A stretch of DNA of 64,000 nucleotides from Williamsia phyllosphaerae (GCF_014635305.1 NZ_BMCS01000001.1:1736001-1800000), one strand, 5' to 3'; shown: positions 23,993 to 33,166, numbered from the stretch's first letter. Notes: a model not told the origin generated them from the sequence alone. Program-made: numbers and translations.

Positions 23993-25066
23993 TCAGGCGA
24001 GTTCGCGCAGCTCCGAGAGTCGTTCGCGGGCCTGCGTCATGATCGACTGGATCAGCTCGTCGCAGCTGGGCAGGTCTTCGATCATCCCGACCACCTGTCC
24101 GGACGCGAGCACGCCGGCGTCGGTGCTGCCGTCGACGAGACCGGCCTTGAGCAGCATCGGGGTGTTGCCGGCCATGATGATCTGCTGCCAGGTGCGCTCC
24201 CCGGATCGGCGCATCGTGCGGCCGTCGGTGAGCATGGTGGTCCACTTCATGCCGGTCATCTGCTTGAACTCGTTGGCGTTCCGCGCCGCCGCGACCAGTG
24301 CGCTGACCGGGTTGCCGCCCTCGAGCTTCTCGACCAGGGAGGTCCGCAACACCCGGTGCGGCATCCCGTCGACCTTGGTGGACACCACGGTGTCGTTGAG
24401 GGTGCGACCGATGTACTCCTGCTTCACCGAATCCGGCACCGTGCTGTCGGAGGTGAGCAGGAAGCGGGTTCCCATCGCGACCCCGGCCGCTCCGTAGGAG
24501 AGAGCCGCGGCGAGGCCACGCCCGTCGAAGAACCCGCCGGCCGCGACGACCGGGATCCCGCCGGGACCGAGTGCGTCGAGCACCGACGGCAAGAGCAGCG
24601 TCGTCGCCACCGGCCCGGTGTGACCGCCGCCCTCACCGCCCTGCACGATCACGGCGTCGGCGCCCCAGGACGCGACCTTGACCGCGTGCTTCGCGGCACC
24701 GATCGACGGGATCACGACGATGCCGTTGTCCTTGAGTTTGCTGATCAGGTCCTTCTTGGGCGCCAACGCAAACGACGCGACCCGCACCTTCTCGCGGATC
24801 AGCAGGTCGATCCGCTCGCCGGCGTCGGTGGCGTCGGCACGGATGTTGACGCCGAACGGCTTGTCGGTCAGCGACTTCGTCTTCGCGACCGCGGTCTCGA
24901 GCTCGTCGTAGGTCATCGTCGCCGAGGCCAGGATCCCGAGGCCGCCCGCGTTCGACGTGGCCGAGGTCAACGATGCCCCGGAGACCCAACCCATGCCGGT
25001 CTGCACGATGGGGTAGTCGATGCCGACCAGTTCGGTGAACGGAGTCGACATCCGCGGCTGCGTCAT
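23993..25066 (-). CDS. ipdC: IpdC, flavin-dependent enzyme of HIP degradation
   Basis: A 357-residue TIM-barrel flavoprotein of the nitronate-monooxygenase/2-nitropropane-dioxygenase superfamily. Landmarks are YPIVQTGMGWVSGASLTSATS, GFALAPKK-type strand-loop sequence, VIVQGGEGGGHTGPVAT (FMN phosphate and His loop) and VVAAGGFFDGRGLAAAL. In mycobacteria ipdC is part of the KstR2 regulon and acts on an indane-CoA intermediate before ring opening. Its ATG overlaps the ipdB stop, completing the echA20-ipdA-ipdB-ipdC run. The nitronate name some pipelines give this fold should not be taken as its function. The similar gene at 48959 is a different subgroup. Confidence 0.86.
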   Translation of the reverse strand: MTQPRMSTPFTELVGIDYPIVQTGMGWVSGASLTSATSNAGGLGILASATMTYDELETAVAKTKSLTDKPFGVNIRADATDAGERIDLLIREKVRVASFALAPKKDLISKLKDNGIVVIPSIGAAKHAVKVASWGADAVIVQGGEGGGHTGPVATTLLLPSVLDALGPGGIPVVAAGGFFDGRGLAAALSYGAAGVAMGTRFLLTSDSTVPDSVKQEYIGRTLNDTVVSTKVDGMPHRVLRTSLVEKLEGGNPVSALVAAARNANEFKQMTGMKWTTMLTDGRTMRRSGERTWQQIIMAGNTPMLLKAGLVDGSTDAGVLASGQVVGMIEDLPSCDELIQSIMTQARERLSELRELA

Positions 25067-25830
25067 CGGCTCGTCTCCACCGGCTTGACCTCGCGCTCGC
25101 GCAGCCCCTTGGGGTCGATGACCTCACGGATCAGGCGCAGTTCCTCGTCGCTCGGCAGTCGCGTGACACCGGCCGAATCCAGTTCGGCCACCTCGAATCC
25201 GGTGTTGTCGGCGACCTCCTCGGCGGTCACGCCGGGGTGCAGCGAGCGAGCGCGCATGGTGTGGTCGGGTCCGCCGAAGTCGAACACGCCGAGGTTGGTC
25301 ACCACCCGGTGGATGTCGAGGTACCCATACGCCGGGTTGTCCGGGTTCACCTGGTCGTACCCGACGCCCGAGACGATGTCGACCTGCTCGCCGAAGACGC
25401 GGGAGTTGTGCTTGGCGACCCAGTAGCTCGTCGGGTGGTTCAGGGTGTTGCCGGGAGCTCCACGCACACCGAACATCTGGCGGGTGGGATGCTGGAGCGA
25501 CCCGAACGCGGAGAGGTTCTGGTTGCCGTGGCGGTCGATCTGGTTGGCCCCCATGACGACATGCCGACGACCCGACGCCACCACGTCGAACACCTTCCGG
25601 AACGGCATCCATCCCTCGATGGGTGCGCTGCCCCCGACGGCGGGGGTGTCGGCGAAGATCAGTGCCTCGCCGTCGGTGATCAGCAGGTCGGGTTCGGTGG
25701 TCAGGCGCGCCAGCCGGGCACCGATCAACGGTGTCGTGGCCATCGGTGACGCCATGATCTCGCCGGCTCCGTCGAAGATCTCGGCGCAGGCGATCACACA
25801 GATCTCCGCGCGGGTGACGTTGTCGCTCAT
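25063..25830 (-). CDS. ipdB: COCHEA-CoA hydrolase subunit IpdB
   Basis: Beta subunit of the ring-opening hydrolase IpdAB, a class I CoA-transferase fold that opens ring C of the steroid remnant rather than moving CoA. The 255-residue protein starts MSDNVTRAEICVIACAE; the start at 25830 is chosen because it overlaps the ipdA stop (ATGA), and upstream codons in frame are within ipdA. Conserved stretches are VMGANQIDRHGNQNLSAFG, VRGAPGNTLNHPTSYWV and MRARSLHPGVTAEEVADNTG. The partner gene ipdA is immediately upstream, as in all known cases. Confidence 0.9.
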   Translation of the reverse strand: MSDNVTRAEICVIACAEIFDGAGEIMASPMATTPLIGARLARLTTEPDLLITDGEALIFADTPAVGGSAPIEGWMPFRKVFDVVASGRRHVVMGANQIDRHGNQNLSAFGSLQHPTRQMFGVRGAPGNTLNHPTSYWVAKHNSRVFGEQVDIVSGVGYDQVNPDNPAYGYLDIHRVVTNLGVFDFGGPDHTMRARSLHPGVTAEEVADNTGFEVAELDSAGVTRLPSDEELRLIREVIDPKGLREREVKPVETSR

Positions 25831-26744
25831 GCTTTCTGTGCCTCCTGCTCGCTCGCCCATTCGCGCACACGCACCTGATAGGTCTCCTCGTCGACGGCCA
25901 GGAACCGTTCGGAGAACGCCCGCCAGGTGTCCGGATCGGCGGCCGAGGTGGCGTAGAACCGCTGGAACGCCTCGTCGCGTCCGTAGTCGCCCGCGAAGGT
26001 GAAGTGCGCACCGTTCGGTGCGTGGATGACGCGGTCGACGTTCATCCGATTCAGCAGCATGCGTTGCAGTGGAACCGTTTCCACCAGCTCAGCGGTGCTC
26101 ACCACGCTGTCCACCTCGAGGAATCGGCGTCGAGCGGCCCCGCAGTAGAGGTCGTCGAAGTACGGGTCGACACCGGTGTACGCGGCGTTGCCGTGGACGT
26201 CGGCGATGTCGAGATGCACCAGCGCCACGTCGAGCTCGAGTGCGGGCATGGCGATCAGCGTCTGCGTGCGACCGTCGGCGTCCGGATAGGGCGAGTCGAC
26301 CGTCTTGAGTTCGGAGCCCCAGAAGTCCTGCACCGCCGAGCCCAGGCCCGCCCGGATGGGTAGGAACGGCAGACGCGACGCGGCGGCCTCGAGTCCGCAC
26401 TTGACCATGCCCTCGTCCATCTCGCGGACCTCGATGGCGCCGGTGGTCCGCGCGTGGGCGAACCAGGGGTCGTAGAACGGTGGTGAGTCGAGGGAGACGA
26501 ACCCGTAGTACGCCTTGGCGACCTTGCCCGCGGCGCACAGCAGACCGAGATCCGGTCCGCCGTAGGTGACCACGGTCAGATCGGTGACCTCCGACCGCGC
26601 CAACGCGCGGACCAGCGCCATCGGCTTACGGCGCGACCCCCAGCCGCCGATGCCGATGGTCATCCCACTGGAGATCTCGGCGATGGCCTCGTCCAGCGTC
26701 GACGACTTGTCGGTCTGCGTCCGGGTCGTGGTGGGCGCGGTCAT
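25827..26744 (-). CDS. ipdA: COCHEA-CoA hydrolase subunit IpdA
   Basis: Alpha subunit of the IpdAB ring-cleaving hydrolase. The 305-residue protein has a CoA-transferase-like N-terminus (GMTIGIGGWGSRRKPMALV), LTVVTYGGPDLGLLCAAGKV, and REMDEGMVKCGLEAAASRLPFLPIRAGL, where the loop holding the acidic active-site residues is expected. The ATG at 26744 overlaps the echA20 stop. A glutamate in this subunit is reported as essential in the mycobacterial enzyme; I have not mapped it here. It works after EchA20 has opened ring D. The older annotation as CoA-transferase is misleading. Confidence 0.9.
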   Translation of the reverse strand: MTAPTTTRTQTDKSSTLDEAIAEISSGMTIGIGGWGSRRKPMALVRALARSEVTDLTVVTYGGPDLGLLCAAGKVAKAYYGFVSLDSPPFYDPWFAHARTTGAIEVREMDEGMVKCGLEAAASRLPFLPIRAGLGSAVQDFWGSELKTVDSPYPDADGRTQTLIAMPALELDVALVHLDIADVHGNAAYTGVDPYFDDLYCGAARRRFLEVDSVVSTAELVETVPLQRMLLNRMNVDRVIHAPNGAHFTFAGDYGRDEAFQRFYATSAADPDTWRAFSERFLAVDEETYQVRVREWASEQEAQKA

Positions 26745-27496
26745 GCCTTGGCCTTTCCGGTGGTGACGAATGCCTCGCGGTGTTCGTCGGCGACACCGGC
26801 GAGATTGAGTTCGAAGGTGTAGCCCTGTTCGAGTCGGTAGCTGGTCTTCACGTCGACCGGGTCGATGCCGTTGAGGGCCTCCTTCGCGGCACGGATCACG
26901 CGGGTGTCCTTGACCGCGATCATGCGGGCGACCTCCAGTGCGGCCTCGAGCAGTTCGGCGCGCGGCACCACGCGGTACACCGACCCGAAGTGCTCGAGCT
27001 GCTGCGCGGTCACGTTCTGGGCGGTGAAGTACAACGTGCGCATCAGGTGCTGGGGGACCAGCCGTGCGAGATGGGTTGCGGCGCCGAGTGCTCCGCGGTC
27101 CACCTCGGGGAGTCCGAAGATCGCGTCGTCGGTGGCCACGATGACGTCGGCGTTGCCCACCAGTCCGATGCCGCCGCCGACGCAGAACCCGTTGACCGCG
27201 ACGATCACCGGGACCGCGCAGTCGTACACGGCGGCGAACGCGGCCGCGCACCCGCGGTTCGCGTCGATCAGTGCGCCGTAGCCCTCGGTCGCCTGCATCT
27301 CCTTGATGTCGACGCCGGCGTTGAAGCCGCGCCCCTCGGCCCGCAGGATCACCACGTGGGTGGCGGGGTCGGCCCCGGCGGCGAGGATCTGTGCACCGAG
27401 GTCGAACCAGGCCGCCGACGGCAGCGCGTTGACCGGCGGGAAGTCGACGGTCACCGTCACGATGCCCGGTTCGATGGTGGATGTCGTGATCGACAC
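26741..27496 (-). CDS. echA20: EchA20, crotonase-fold ring-D hydrolase
   Basis: Crotonase-superfamily enzyme that hydrolyses ring D of the indane-dione CoA ester in HIP degradation. The 251-residue protein begins at a GTG at 27496. The oxyanion-hole regions are GFNAGVDIKEMQAT and VNGFCVGGGIGLVGNADVIVA (given by its core residues), with FGLPEVDRGALGAATHL contributing to the active site. It leads the minus-strand operon echA20-ipdA-ipdB-ipdC, with a KstR2 operator 40 bases upstream shared with the divergent SDR gene. This gene order is the same as around mycobacterial Rv3550. Confidence 0.88.
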   Translation of the reverse strand: MSITTSTIEPGIVTVTVDFPPVNALPSAAWFDLGAQILAAGADPATHVVILRAEGRGFNAGVDIKEMQATEGYGALIDANRGCAAAFAAVYDCAVPVIVAVNGFCVGGGIGLVGNADVIVATDDAIFGLPEVDRGALGAATHLARLVPQHLMRTLYFTAQNVTAQQLEHFGSVYRVVPRAELLEAALEVARMIAVKDTRVIRAAKEALNGIDPVDVKTSYRLEQGYTFELNLAGVADEHREAFVTTGKAKA

Positions 27497-27535
27497 TGGT
27501 GCTACTCCCTCGCATACCCGGTGGACGTGTTACCA

Positions 27536-27549
27536 ACCAAACACTTGCT
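27536..27549. promoter_or_regulatory. KstR2 operator between echA20 and SDR genes
   Basis: ACCAAACACTTGCT matches AnCAAGnnCTTGnT at 9 of 10 fixed positions. It is flanked by further CCAA/TTGG symmetry. It sits 40 bases from the echA20 start and 59 from the SDR start, so both divergent transcripts should respond to KstR2. Confidence 0.85.
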
Positions 27550-27607
27550 TGGTAGCCTAGCAGCACCGGTCAGGCGGCCGGAGGTCTCGGGCGATCGGAG
27601 TGGATGC

Positions 27608-28393
27608 GTGGATATCGGTCTTGGTGGCCGCGTGGTCCTGGTGACCGGCGGCGCACGAGGGGTCGGGGCGGGCATCTGTTCGGTCCTCGACGCCCTGGGT
27701 GCCACCGTCGTCGCCTGCGCGCGTCGAGCCCCCGACGATCCGGACCGCGCGGGTGCCCCGGACTTCGTCTCCTGCGACGTGCGCGATCCCGACGCGGTGG
27801 CCGAGATGGTCGCAGGGATCGTGGCCCGTCACGGACGGCTCGACGGTCTGGTGAACAACGCGGGCGGGTCGCCGTTCGCGCTCGCGGCCGACGCCGGCGC
27901 GCGTTTCCACAGCAAGATCGTCGAACTCAACCTGCTCGCGCCGTTGATCGTCGCGCAGGCCGCGCAGTCCGTGATGCGGGAGCAGCCCGACGGCGGCGCC
28001 ATCGTCAACGTCTCCAGCGTCAGCGGTCACCGTCCGTCGCCGGGGACCGCCGGATACGGCGCGGCCAAGGCCGGTCTCGACAACCTCACGGGCTCGCTGG
28101 CCATCGAATGGGCGCCTGCGGTGCGCATCAACTCCGTGGTCGCGGGCCCGGTGCAGACCGAACTGTCCGAACTGCACTACGGCGACGCCGAGGGCATCGC
28201 CGCGGTCGGCCGCACCATCCCCATGGGTCGGATGGCCGTGCCCGACGACATCGGCAACGCGGTTGCATTCCTGTTGTCGCCCTTGGCCGGATACATCACC
28301 GGATCGACCATCACGGTCCACGGCGGCGGCGAGAGGCCGGCCTTCCTGGACGCAGCGAACACCAACACGGCATCGGAGCGGAAGACATCATGA
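27608..28393 (+). CDS. Short-chain dehydrogenase of the HIP regulon (Rv3549c-like)
   Basis: A 261-residue SDR. The cofactor loop is VLVTGGARGVGAGI, the structural NNAG is LVNNAGGSPFALA, and catalytic Ser and YxxxK appear in NVSSVSGHRPSP and YGAAKAGLDNL. The ending AGYITGSTITVHGGGERP is standard for the classical SDR group. Start GTG 27608 fits the frame and the start of homology (DIGLGGRVVLVTG). It is the first gene of a plus-strand operon divergent from echA20 across a KstR2 box, like mycobacterial Rv3549c-Rv3548c. The exact steroid-derived substrate is not established. Confidence 0.84.
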   Translation: MDIGLGGRVVLVTGGARGVGAGICSVLDALGATVVACARRAPDDPDRAGAPDFVSCDVRDPDAVAEMVAGIVARHGRLDGLVNNAGGSPFALAADAGARFHSKIVELNLLAPLIVAQAAQSVMREQPDGGAIVNVSSVSGHRPSPGTAGYGAAKAGLDNLTGSLAIEWAPAVRINSVVAGPVQTELSELHYGDAEGIAAVGRTIPMGRMAVPDDIGNAVAFLLSPLAGYITGSTITVHGGGERPAFLDAANTNTASERKTS

Positions 28394-29310
28394 GTGGCAT
28401 CAACGAGGGGCGCGTCGTCATCGTCACCGGCGCGGGACGGGGCATCGGACGCGAACACGCGCTGGCGTTCGCCGCGTCGGGCGCCAAGGTCGTCGTGAAC
28501 GACATCGGCGCCGGGCTGGACGGATCCAGCACAGGCGAGTCACCCGCCGAGCAGGTGGTCGCCGAGATCGTCGCTGCGGGAGGCGAAGCCGTCGTCAACG
28601 GCGACGACGTCGCCGACTGGGCCGGGTCGGAGAACCTCGTCAACACCGCGATCGAGCGCTTCGGGGCTCTCGACGTACTCGTCAGCAACGCAGGCTTCCT
28701 GCGCGACAAGATGCTCGTGTCGATGAGCGAGAACGACTGGGACGACGTGATCCGCGTCCACCTCAAGGGCCATTTCGCGATGTTGCGGCATGCGGGTGCG
28801 TACTGGCGGACGCAGTCCAAGGCGGGGTCGACCCGATCTGCCCGCATCATCAACACCTCGTCGGGTGCCGGGTTGTACGGGTCGGTGGGGCAGGGCAACT
28901 ACGCCGCCGCGAAGGCGGCCATCGCGCAGTTGACGATTCAGGCGGCATCCGAACTCGCCGGCTACGGCGTCACCGTGAACGCGATCGCGCCGTCCGCGCG
29001 GACCCGCATGACCACCAGCGCCGGCGAGGCCATGGCCGCGCAGATGGCGCCGCCGGCCGACGGGTCGTTCGACACCATGGACCCGGCGAACGTGTCGCCA
29101 CTCGTGGTGTGGCTGGGGTCGCCGGAGTCGGGGGACGTGACCGGTCGGGTGTTCGAGGTGGAGGGCGGCAAGGTGTCGGTGACCGACGGGTGGCAGCGCA
29201 GTGTGCTGCGCGACAAAGGGTCTCGATGGGACCCGATCGAACTCGGTCCGGTGATCGCCGAGATCCTCGCGGAGGCGCCCGCACCGTTCCCGGTCTACGG
29301 AGCGCGATGA
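28390..29310 (+). CDS. Short-chain dehydrogenase of the HIP regulon (Rv3548c-like)
   Basis: A 306-residue SDR of the longer, hydroxyacyl-CoA-dehydrogenase type. The Rossmann loop is VIVTGAGRGIGREHALAFAA, NAG is in VLVSNAGFLRDKML, and catalytic residues are in NTSSGAGLYGS and YAAAKAAIAQL. The C-terminus (VEGGKVSVTDGWQRS) is typical of steroid-pathway SDRs and resembles Hsd4A at 54478 in layout. ATGA overlaps with the genes on both sides show one transcript. A role in beta-oxidation-like oxidation of a ring-derived CoA ester is inferred from its operon. Confidence 0.84.
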   Translation: MSGINEGRVVIVTGAGRGIGREHALAFAASGAKVVVNDIGAGLDGSSTGESPAEQVVAEIVAAGGEAVVNGDDVADWAGSENLVNTAIERFGALDVLVSNAGFLRDKMLVSMSENDWDDVIRVHLKGHFAMLRHAGAYWRTQSKAGSTRSARIINTSSGAGLYGSVGQGNYAAAKAAIAQLTIQAASELAGYGVTVNAIAPSARTRMTTSAGEAMAAQMAPPADGSFDTMDPANVSPLVVWLGSPESGDVTGRVFEVEGGKVSVTDGWQRSVLRDKGSRWDPIELGPVIAEILAEAPAPFPVYGAR

Positions 29311-29675
29311 CCGACCCGGGGGCGGCCGCCGGACCCGACGCGGTCGCTGCCGCGCGCGCCTACATCGAGGCACTCGCGAGCCACGATGTCGCAGCGGTTC
29401 GTCTCGCCGACGGGTGCCGCCGGGTGGAGAACGGCATCCCGACGGGGTCGAGCGGGCCGGCGATCATCCGCGACCTCGACCGGGGACGGAAGTACCGGGT
29501 CATCCGACGGGTGGAGATCGCGAGCATCGACGTCGACGGGGTATCGGTGCGCGCGGATTTCCTCGTCCACGTCGCGTTCGGCCTGTCGGCACGTGTTCGT
29601 GAGCGTTTCGACGTCGACGAGACGGGTGCGATCGACCGCATCACGGCGCGGATCGGGCTGCCGCGACGTCGCTGA
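29307..29675 (+). CDS. NTF2-like small protein
   Basis: A 122-residue protein with the cone-like NTF2/SnoaL pattern: AARAYIEALASHDVAAVRLADGCRRVENG, recognisable by its opening helix, then RKYRVIRRVEIASIDVDGVSVRADFLVH and a final strand pair. Families of this fold include ketosteroid isomerases and cyclases, but no catalytic residues can be assigned with certainty. ATGA overlap with the upstream SDR places it as the last gene of the KstR2-controlled operon. A stabilising or isomerase role in ring degradation is possible. Confidence 0.65.
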   Translation: MTDPGAAAGPDAVAAARAYIEALASHDVAAVRLADGCRRVENGIPTGSSGPAIIRDLDRGRKYRVIRRVEIASIDVDGVSVRADFLVHVAFGLSARVRERFDVDETGAIDRITARIGLPRRR

Positions 29676-29685
29676 GGTCGGTACG

Positions 29686-29717
29686 CGGGTCGGGGGTGGG
29701 GTTGCCTTACCGACCCG
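29686..29717 (+). terminator. Hairpin after the SDR operon
   Basis: CGGGTCGG (29686-29693) pairs perfectly with CCGACCCG (29710-29717) around a 16-base loop, 10 bases after the last operon stop. Probable terminator before katG. The rest of the gap to 29813 shows no clear regulator site. Confidence 0.6.
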
Positions 29718-29813
29718 ACCGGATCTGCGAGCGGGTATAGATGGACGGGAGGTCTCGCCCCGGCTGTTCGGCGGTACGGACCACGCCACCGACGTCGACG
29801 AGAGGTTCCCGTC

Positions 29814-32072
29814 ATGCCCGCATATTCCGAATACTCCGAGGTTCTCGAGGGCACGTGTCCCTTCGGTGGCAACACGATCGGGGGCGCCTACACATCCAAG
29901 CCCACCCTGTCCGACTGGTACCCCGACCGGCTGCGCGTCGAGCAGCTGCATCGCGACGGTCCGGCGGCCAACCCGTTGCGGGACTTCGACTACGAGGCGG
30001 CGTTCACCGCGATCGATCTCGACGAGCTCAAAGCCGAGATCAAGCAGTTCCTGACCACCTCGGTCGACTGGTGGCCCTCGGACTACGGCAACTACGGCCC
30101 GCAGATGATCCGGATGGCGTGGCACGCCGCGGGCACCTATCGCATCGCCGACGGCCGGGGCGGCGCCGGGCAGGCGCTACAGCGCTTCGCCCCCATCAAC
30201 TCCTGGTGGGACAACGGCAACACCGACAAGTCGCGCCGTCTCATCTGGCCGATCAAGAAGAAGTACGGCAGCTCGCTGTCCTGGGCGGACCTGATGATCC
30301 TCACCGGCAACTGCGCGCTGGAGATCATGGGCTTCCCGACCACCGGCTTCGGCGGCGGTCGCCGCGACTCGTGGGAGGCCGACGACGCCACCTACTGGGG
30401 CGCGGAGTGGATCGAGAACAGCAACCCCGAGTCGTTCGACGCGATGGTCATGCGCAGCGACCGCTGGACCGGCGAACCCGGTGACGCCGACTACGAGCTG
30501 CAGCAACCGCTCGCCGCATCGCACCAGGCGTTGATCTATGTCAACCCCGAGGGTCCCAACGAGAACGGCAACCCCGGGGACTCCGCGGTCGACATCCGTA
30601 TCACTTTCGGCCGCATGGCCATGAACGACATGGAGACCGTCGCGCTGATCGCAGGCGGCCACGCGTTCGGCAAGAGCCACGGCAAGGTCGCCGCCGACAA
30701 GATCGGTGCGCCCCCGGAGATCGCCCCCATGGAGGCGATGGGCCTGGGCTGGAAGAACCCGGAAGGCCCCGGATTCGCCGAGTACACGATGACGAACGGC
30801 ATCGAGGGGGCGTGGACCCCCAACCCGACCCAGTGGGACAACTCGTACCTGGAGAACCTGTTCGGCTTCGAATGGGAGAAGTTCCACAACCCGATCACCG
30901 GTGCGACACAGTGGAAGCCGATCGATCCGACCGCCCCGAAGACCCCCGACGCGCACATCGAGGGTCAGATGAACGACCTGATGATGATGACCAGCGACAT
31001 CGCGCTCAAGGTCGATCCGGTCTACCGGGACATCTGCGAGCAGTTCCTCGCCGACTTCGATCTGTTCACCCGGGAGTTCTCGAAGGCCTGGTACAAGCTG
31101 ACCCACCGCGACATGGGTCCCAAGTCTCGTTACCTCGGTCCGGAGGTGGCGGCCGAGGACTTCATCTGGCAGGACCCGCTGCCCAGCTACGACGGTCCGC
31201 GCCTCGCCGACGCCGAGGTCAGCACCCTCAAGCAGGCGATCCTCGCCGCGGGGGTGTCGGTCTCCGACCTCGCCTACACCGCGTTCTCCGCGGCGGTCAC
31301 CTACCGCGACTCCGACAAGCGCGGCGGCGCCAACGGGGGACGGTTGGCCCTGGCCCCGCAGAAGGACTGGAAGGTCAACGCCCGTACGGGCGAGGTCATC
31401 TCAGCCCTCAAGCAGGTGCAGGCCACGAGCGCAGCGCAGGTCAGCCTGGCCGACCTGATCGTCCTCGGTGGCTGCGTCGCCGTGGAGCAGGCCGCACAGG
31501 CGGCCGGTGTCACCGTCGCGGTGCCGTTCACCTCGGGCCGGGTCGATGCCACCGATGAGCAGACCGACGTCGCGCAGTTCGAGTGGCTGGCGCCTGTCGT
31601 CGACGGGTTCCGCAACTTCGTCCTGCCGGAGTTCTCGTCGATCTCCCGCGTCGCGCCGGAGGAGATGTTCATGGACAAGGCGGCACTGCTCGGTCTGTCC
31701 GCCCCGCAGTGGGTCGCGCTCACCGGCGGCCTGCGCGTGCTGGGGTGCAACCATGACGGCTCGTCGACGGGCATCTTCACCGACAGGGTCGGGGTGCTCT
31801 CCACCGACTTCTTCGAGACGGTGACGAGCATGGACTACGAGTGGGCGAAGGTCGACGACGAGGGCCTGTCCTTCGCGATCAACGACCGCGCGACGGGAAG
31901 CAAGGTCTACGACGCCTCGCGCAACGACCTGCTGTTCGGCTCCAACCAGCAACTGCGTGCGGTGGCCGAGGTCTACGCAGGCAGCGACGGCCAGGAACGT
32001 TTCGTCCACGACTTCGTCGAGGTGTGGGACGCGATCATGATGGCCGATCGCTACGACGTGAAGAAGGGCTGA
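29814..32072 (+). CDS. katG: Catalase-peroxidase
   Basis: Heme enzyme that removes hydrogen peroxide, cytosolic, 752 residues with the duplicated peroxidase domains. The distal pocket is Arg100, Trp103, His104 ([11 protein letters not shown]) and the proximal heme ligand is His283 in [10 protein letters not shown]. Tyr242 (LIYVNPEGP) and Met268 (FGRMAMND) stand at the right distances from Trp103 to form the Met-Tyr-Trp crosslink needed for catalase activity. No furA gene is adjacent, unlike many actinobacterial katG loci, so control is probably by a distant regulator. It converges with the DUF1304 gene. The enzyme may protect against oxygen by-products of the nearby P450 and flavin enzymes. 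Confidence 0.97.
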   Translation: MPAYSEYSEVLEGTCPFGGNTIGGAYTSKPTLSDWYPDRLRVEQLHRDGPAANPLRDFDYEAAFTAIDLDELKAEIKQFLTTSVDWWPSDYGNYGPQMIRMAWHAAGTYRIADGRGGAGQALQRFAPINSWWDNGNTDKSRRLIWPIKKKYGSSLSWADLMILTGNCALEIMGFPTTGFGGGRRDSWEADDATYWGAEWIENSNPESFDAMVMRSDRWTGEPGDADYELQQPLAASHQALIYVNPEGPNENGNPGDSAVDIRITFGRMAMNDMETVALIAGGHAFGKSHGKVAADKIGAPPEIAPMEAMGLGWKNPEGPGFAEYTMTNGIEGAWTPNPTQWDNSYLENLFGFEWEKFHNPITGATQWKPIDPTAPKTPDAHIEGQMNDLMMMTSDIALKVDPVYRDICEQFLADFDLFTREFSKAWYKLTHRDMGPKSRYLGPEVAAEDFIWQDPLPSYDGPRLADAEVSTLKQAILAAGVSVSDLAYTAFSAAVTYRDSDKRGGANGGRLALAPQKDWKVNARTGEVISALKQVQATSAAQVSLADLIVLGGCVAVEQAAQAAGVTVAVPFTSGRVDATDEQTDVAQFEWLAPVVDGFRNFVLPEFSSISRVAPEEMFMDKAALLGLSAPQWVALTGGLRVLGCNHDGSSTGIFTDRVGVLSTDFFETVTSMDYEWAKVDDEGLSFAINDRATGSKVYDASRNDLLFGSNQQLRAVAEVYAGSDGQERFVHDFVEVWDAIMMADRYDVKKG

Positions 32073-32084
32073 CCCGGCTCAGGT

Positions 32085-32453
32085 CTACAGGACGACGAGC
32101 AGCACCAGGGCGACGACCGCGAAGAGTGCCTGAGTCGCCGCCGCGCGGAAGTACGCGCTCCCGGTGCTCGCGAGCACGGCCGCGGCCGCGACGATGCACG
32201 AGCATCCGAAGGCGACGAGCGTGAGCCCTGCGGTACCGCCGATGACGACCCCGACGATGATGCCGACGGCGAGGAACAGGTTGTAGAAACCCTGGTTGAA
32301 CGCCAGCGGTTTCGTGGTGACCGCGTCGGCATCGGAGGCGACCCCGAACCGGCGGTAGACCGCCGGCCGGGTCCACAGCACCGACTCCATCGCGAAGATG
32401 GCGACATGGAGCAGCGCGGCCAGAACCGCGAAGACGCCGGCGAGAACGGGCAC
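32085..32453 (-). CDS. DUF1304 membrane protein
   Basis: A 122-residue protein with four hydrophobic helices at about 3-22, 48-68, 73-93 and 103-121. The DUF1304 signature is present: LLHVAIFAMESVLWTRPAVYRRFGV, recognisable by its central FAMESVLW, and AFNQGFYNLFLAVG. Function of the family is unknown; a small-molecule or stress role has been suggested. It is 12 bases downstream of the GNAT gene on the same strand and so is probably its operon partner. Confidence 0.8.
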   Translation of the reverse strand: MPVLAGVFAVLAALLHVAIFAMESVLWTRPAVYRRFGVASDADAVTTKPLAFNQGFYNLFLAVGIIVGVVIGGTAGLTLVAFGCSCIVAAAAVLASTGSAYFRAAATQALFAVVALVLLVVL

Positions 32454-32465
32454 GGCCGCTGTGTC

Positions 32466-33128
32466 CTAAGTCGAGACGCCGGGGGCGCGGATCACCATCG
32501 GGACGCCCGGGAAGTGCGACGCCATCTCGGTGCGTGACGCGCGCAGCGCAGCGGTTCCGTAGCCCTTCTTCCGGTGCTCGGGGCGGATCCAGATACGGAC
32601 GTTCACCTCGCCGCCGATCAGCTCGCCGAAGACCATGCCGATCTTGTCCGAGCCCTCGAGGGCGACGAACCACGCCGCCTCCTCGGCGTGCACCCGGTCC
32701 ACCGCGGAGGCGATCTCGTCGTCGAGCCCACCCGCCGGGCTGCCCGAACCGTCGCCCGCGGAACCGATCTCGTCGGTGCGGGCGGCGAAGATGTCGCTGT
32801 CGGTGGAACCGTCGAACGGTCGCAGTCCGAGGGTCTCGCCGGAGCTGGCGGGCCGGTCGGACAGGGTGAACGTCAGCTGGTTGTTGAGATCCTCGAGCTC
32901 GTTCTGGTTGGCGCGGCGCGCGTCCTTGGTCAGCTGCGCGAACGACATGCCCATGACGGCCTGCGCGCCGAGGGTGGCGGTGCCGAGCAACTCGGCGATC
33001 GCAGTCACGGCGGCATCGCGGTCAGAGGCCTCGACGATGGCGTCGAGAACTTCGTGGCGTCGCTCGAGGGCGGAGTGCAGGGCGTTGGTGATCTCGCGGC
33101 GGTCCGCGGCACGATCGTGATCGGTCAT
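32466..33128 (-). CDS. GNAT acetyltransferase with gyrase-A-like N-terminal helices
   Basis: A 220-residue protein in two parts. Residues about 8-90 form helices resembling the GyrA tower/coiled-coil segment: ALERRHEVLDAIVEASD, then QAVMGMSFAQLTKDARRANQ and NELEDLNNQL, parallel to the QAILDMxLxxLTxLExxK part of gyrase. Residues about 115-220 form a GNAT-like domain with AAWFVALEGSDKIGMVFGEL and the acetyl-CoA pattern RPEHRKKGYGTAALRAS. The ATG at 33128 is the first with homology; upstream in-frame codons lie between genes. The acceptor is unknown. The gyrase likeness is judged by eye and could be shared ancestry or helical coincidence. Confidence 0.7.
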   Translation of the reverse strand: MTDHDRAADRREITNALHSALERRHEVLDAIVEASDRDAAVTAIAELLGTATLGAQAVMGMSFAQLTKDARRANQNELEDLNNQLTFTLSDRPASSGETLGLRPFDGSTDSDIFAARTDEIGSAGDGSGSPAGGLDDEIASAVDRVHAEEAAWFVALEGSDKIGMVFGELIGGEVNVRIWIRPEHRKKGYGTAALRASRTEMASHFPGVPMVIRAPGVST

Positions 33129-33166
33129 GGCGACATCGTAGATCAGCCCACCCTGTCGCCGGGCGG

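Noticed and set aside
25827-27566. Extended 579-residue reading of ipdA
   Set aside because: The N-terminal 270 residues are an out-of-frame reading of echA20. The ATG at 26744 overlapping the echA20 stop is the natural start.
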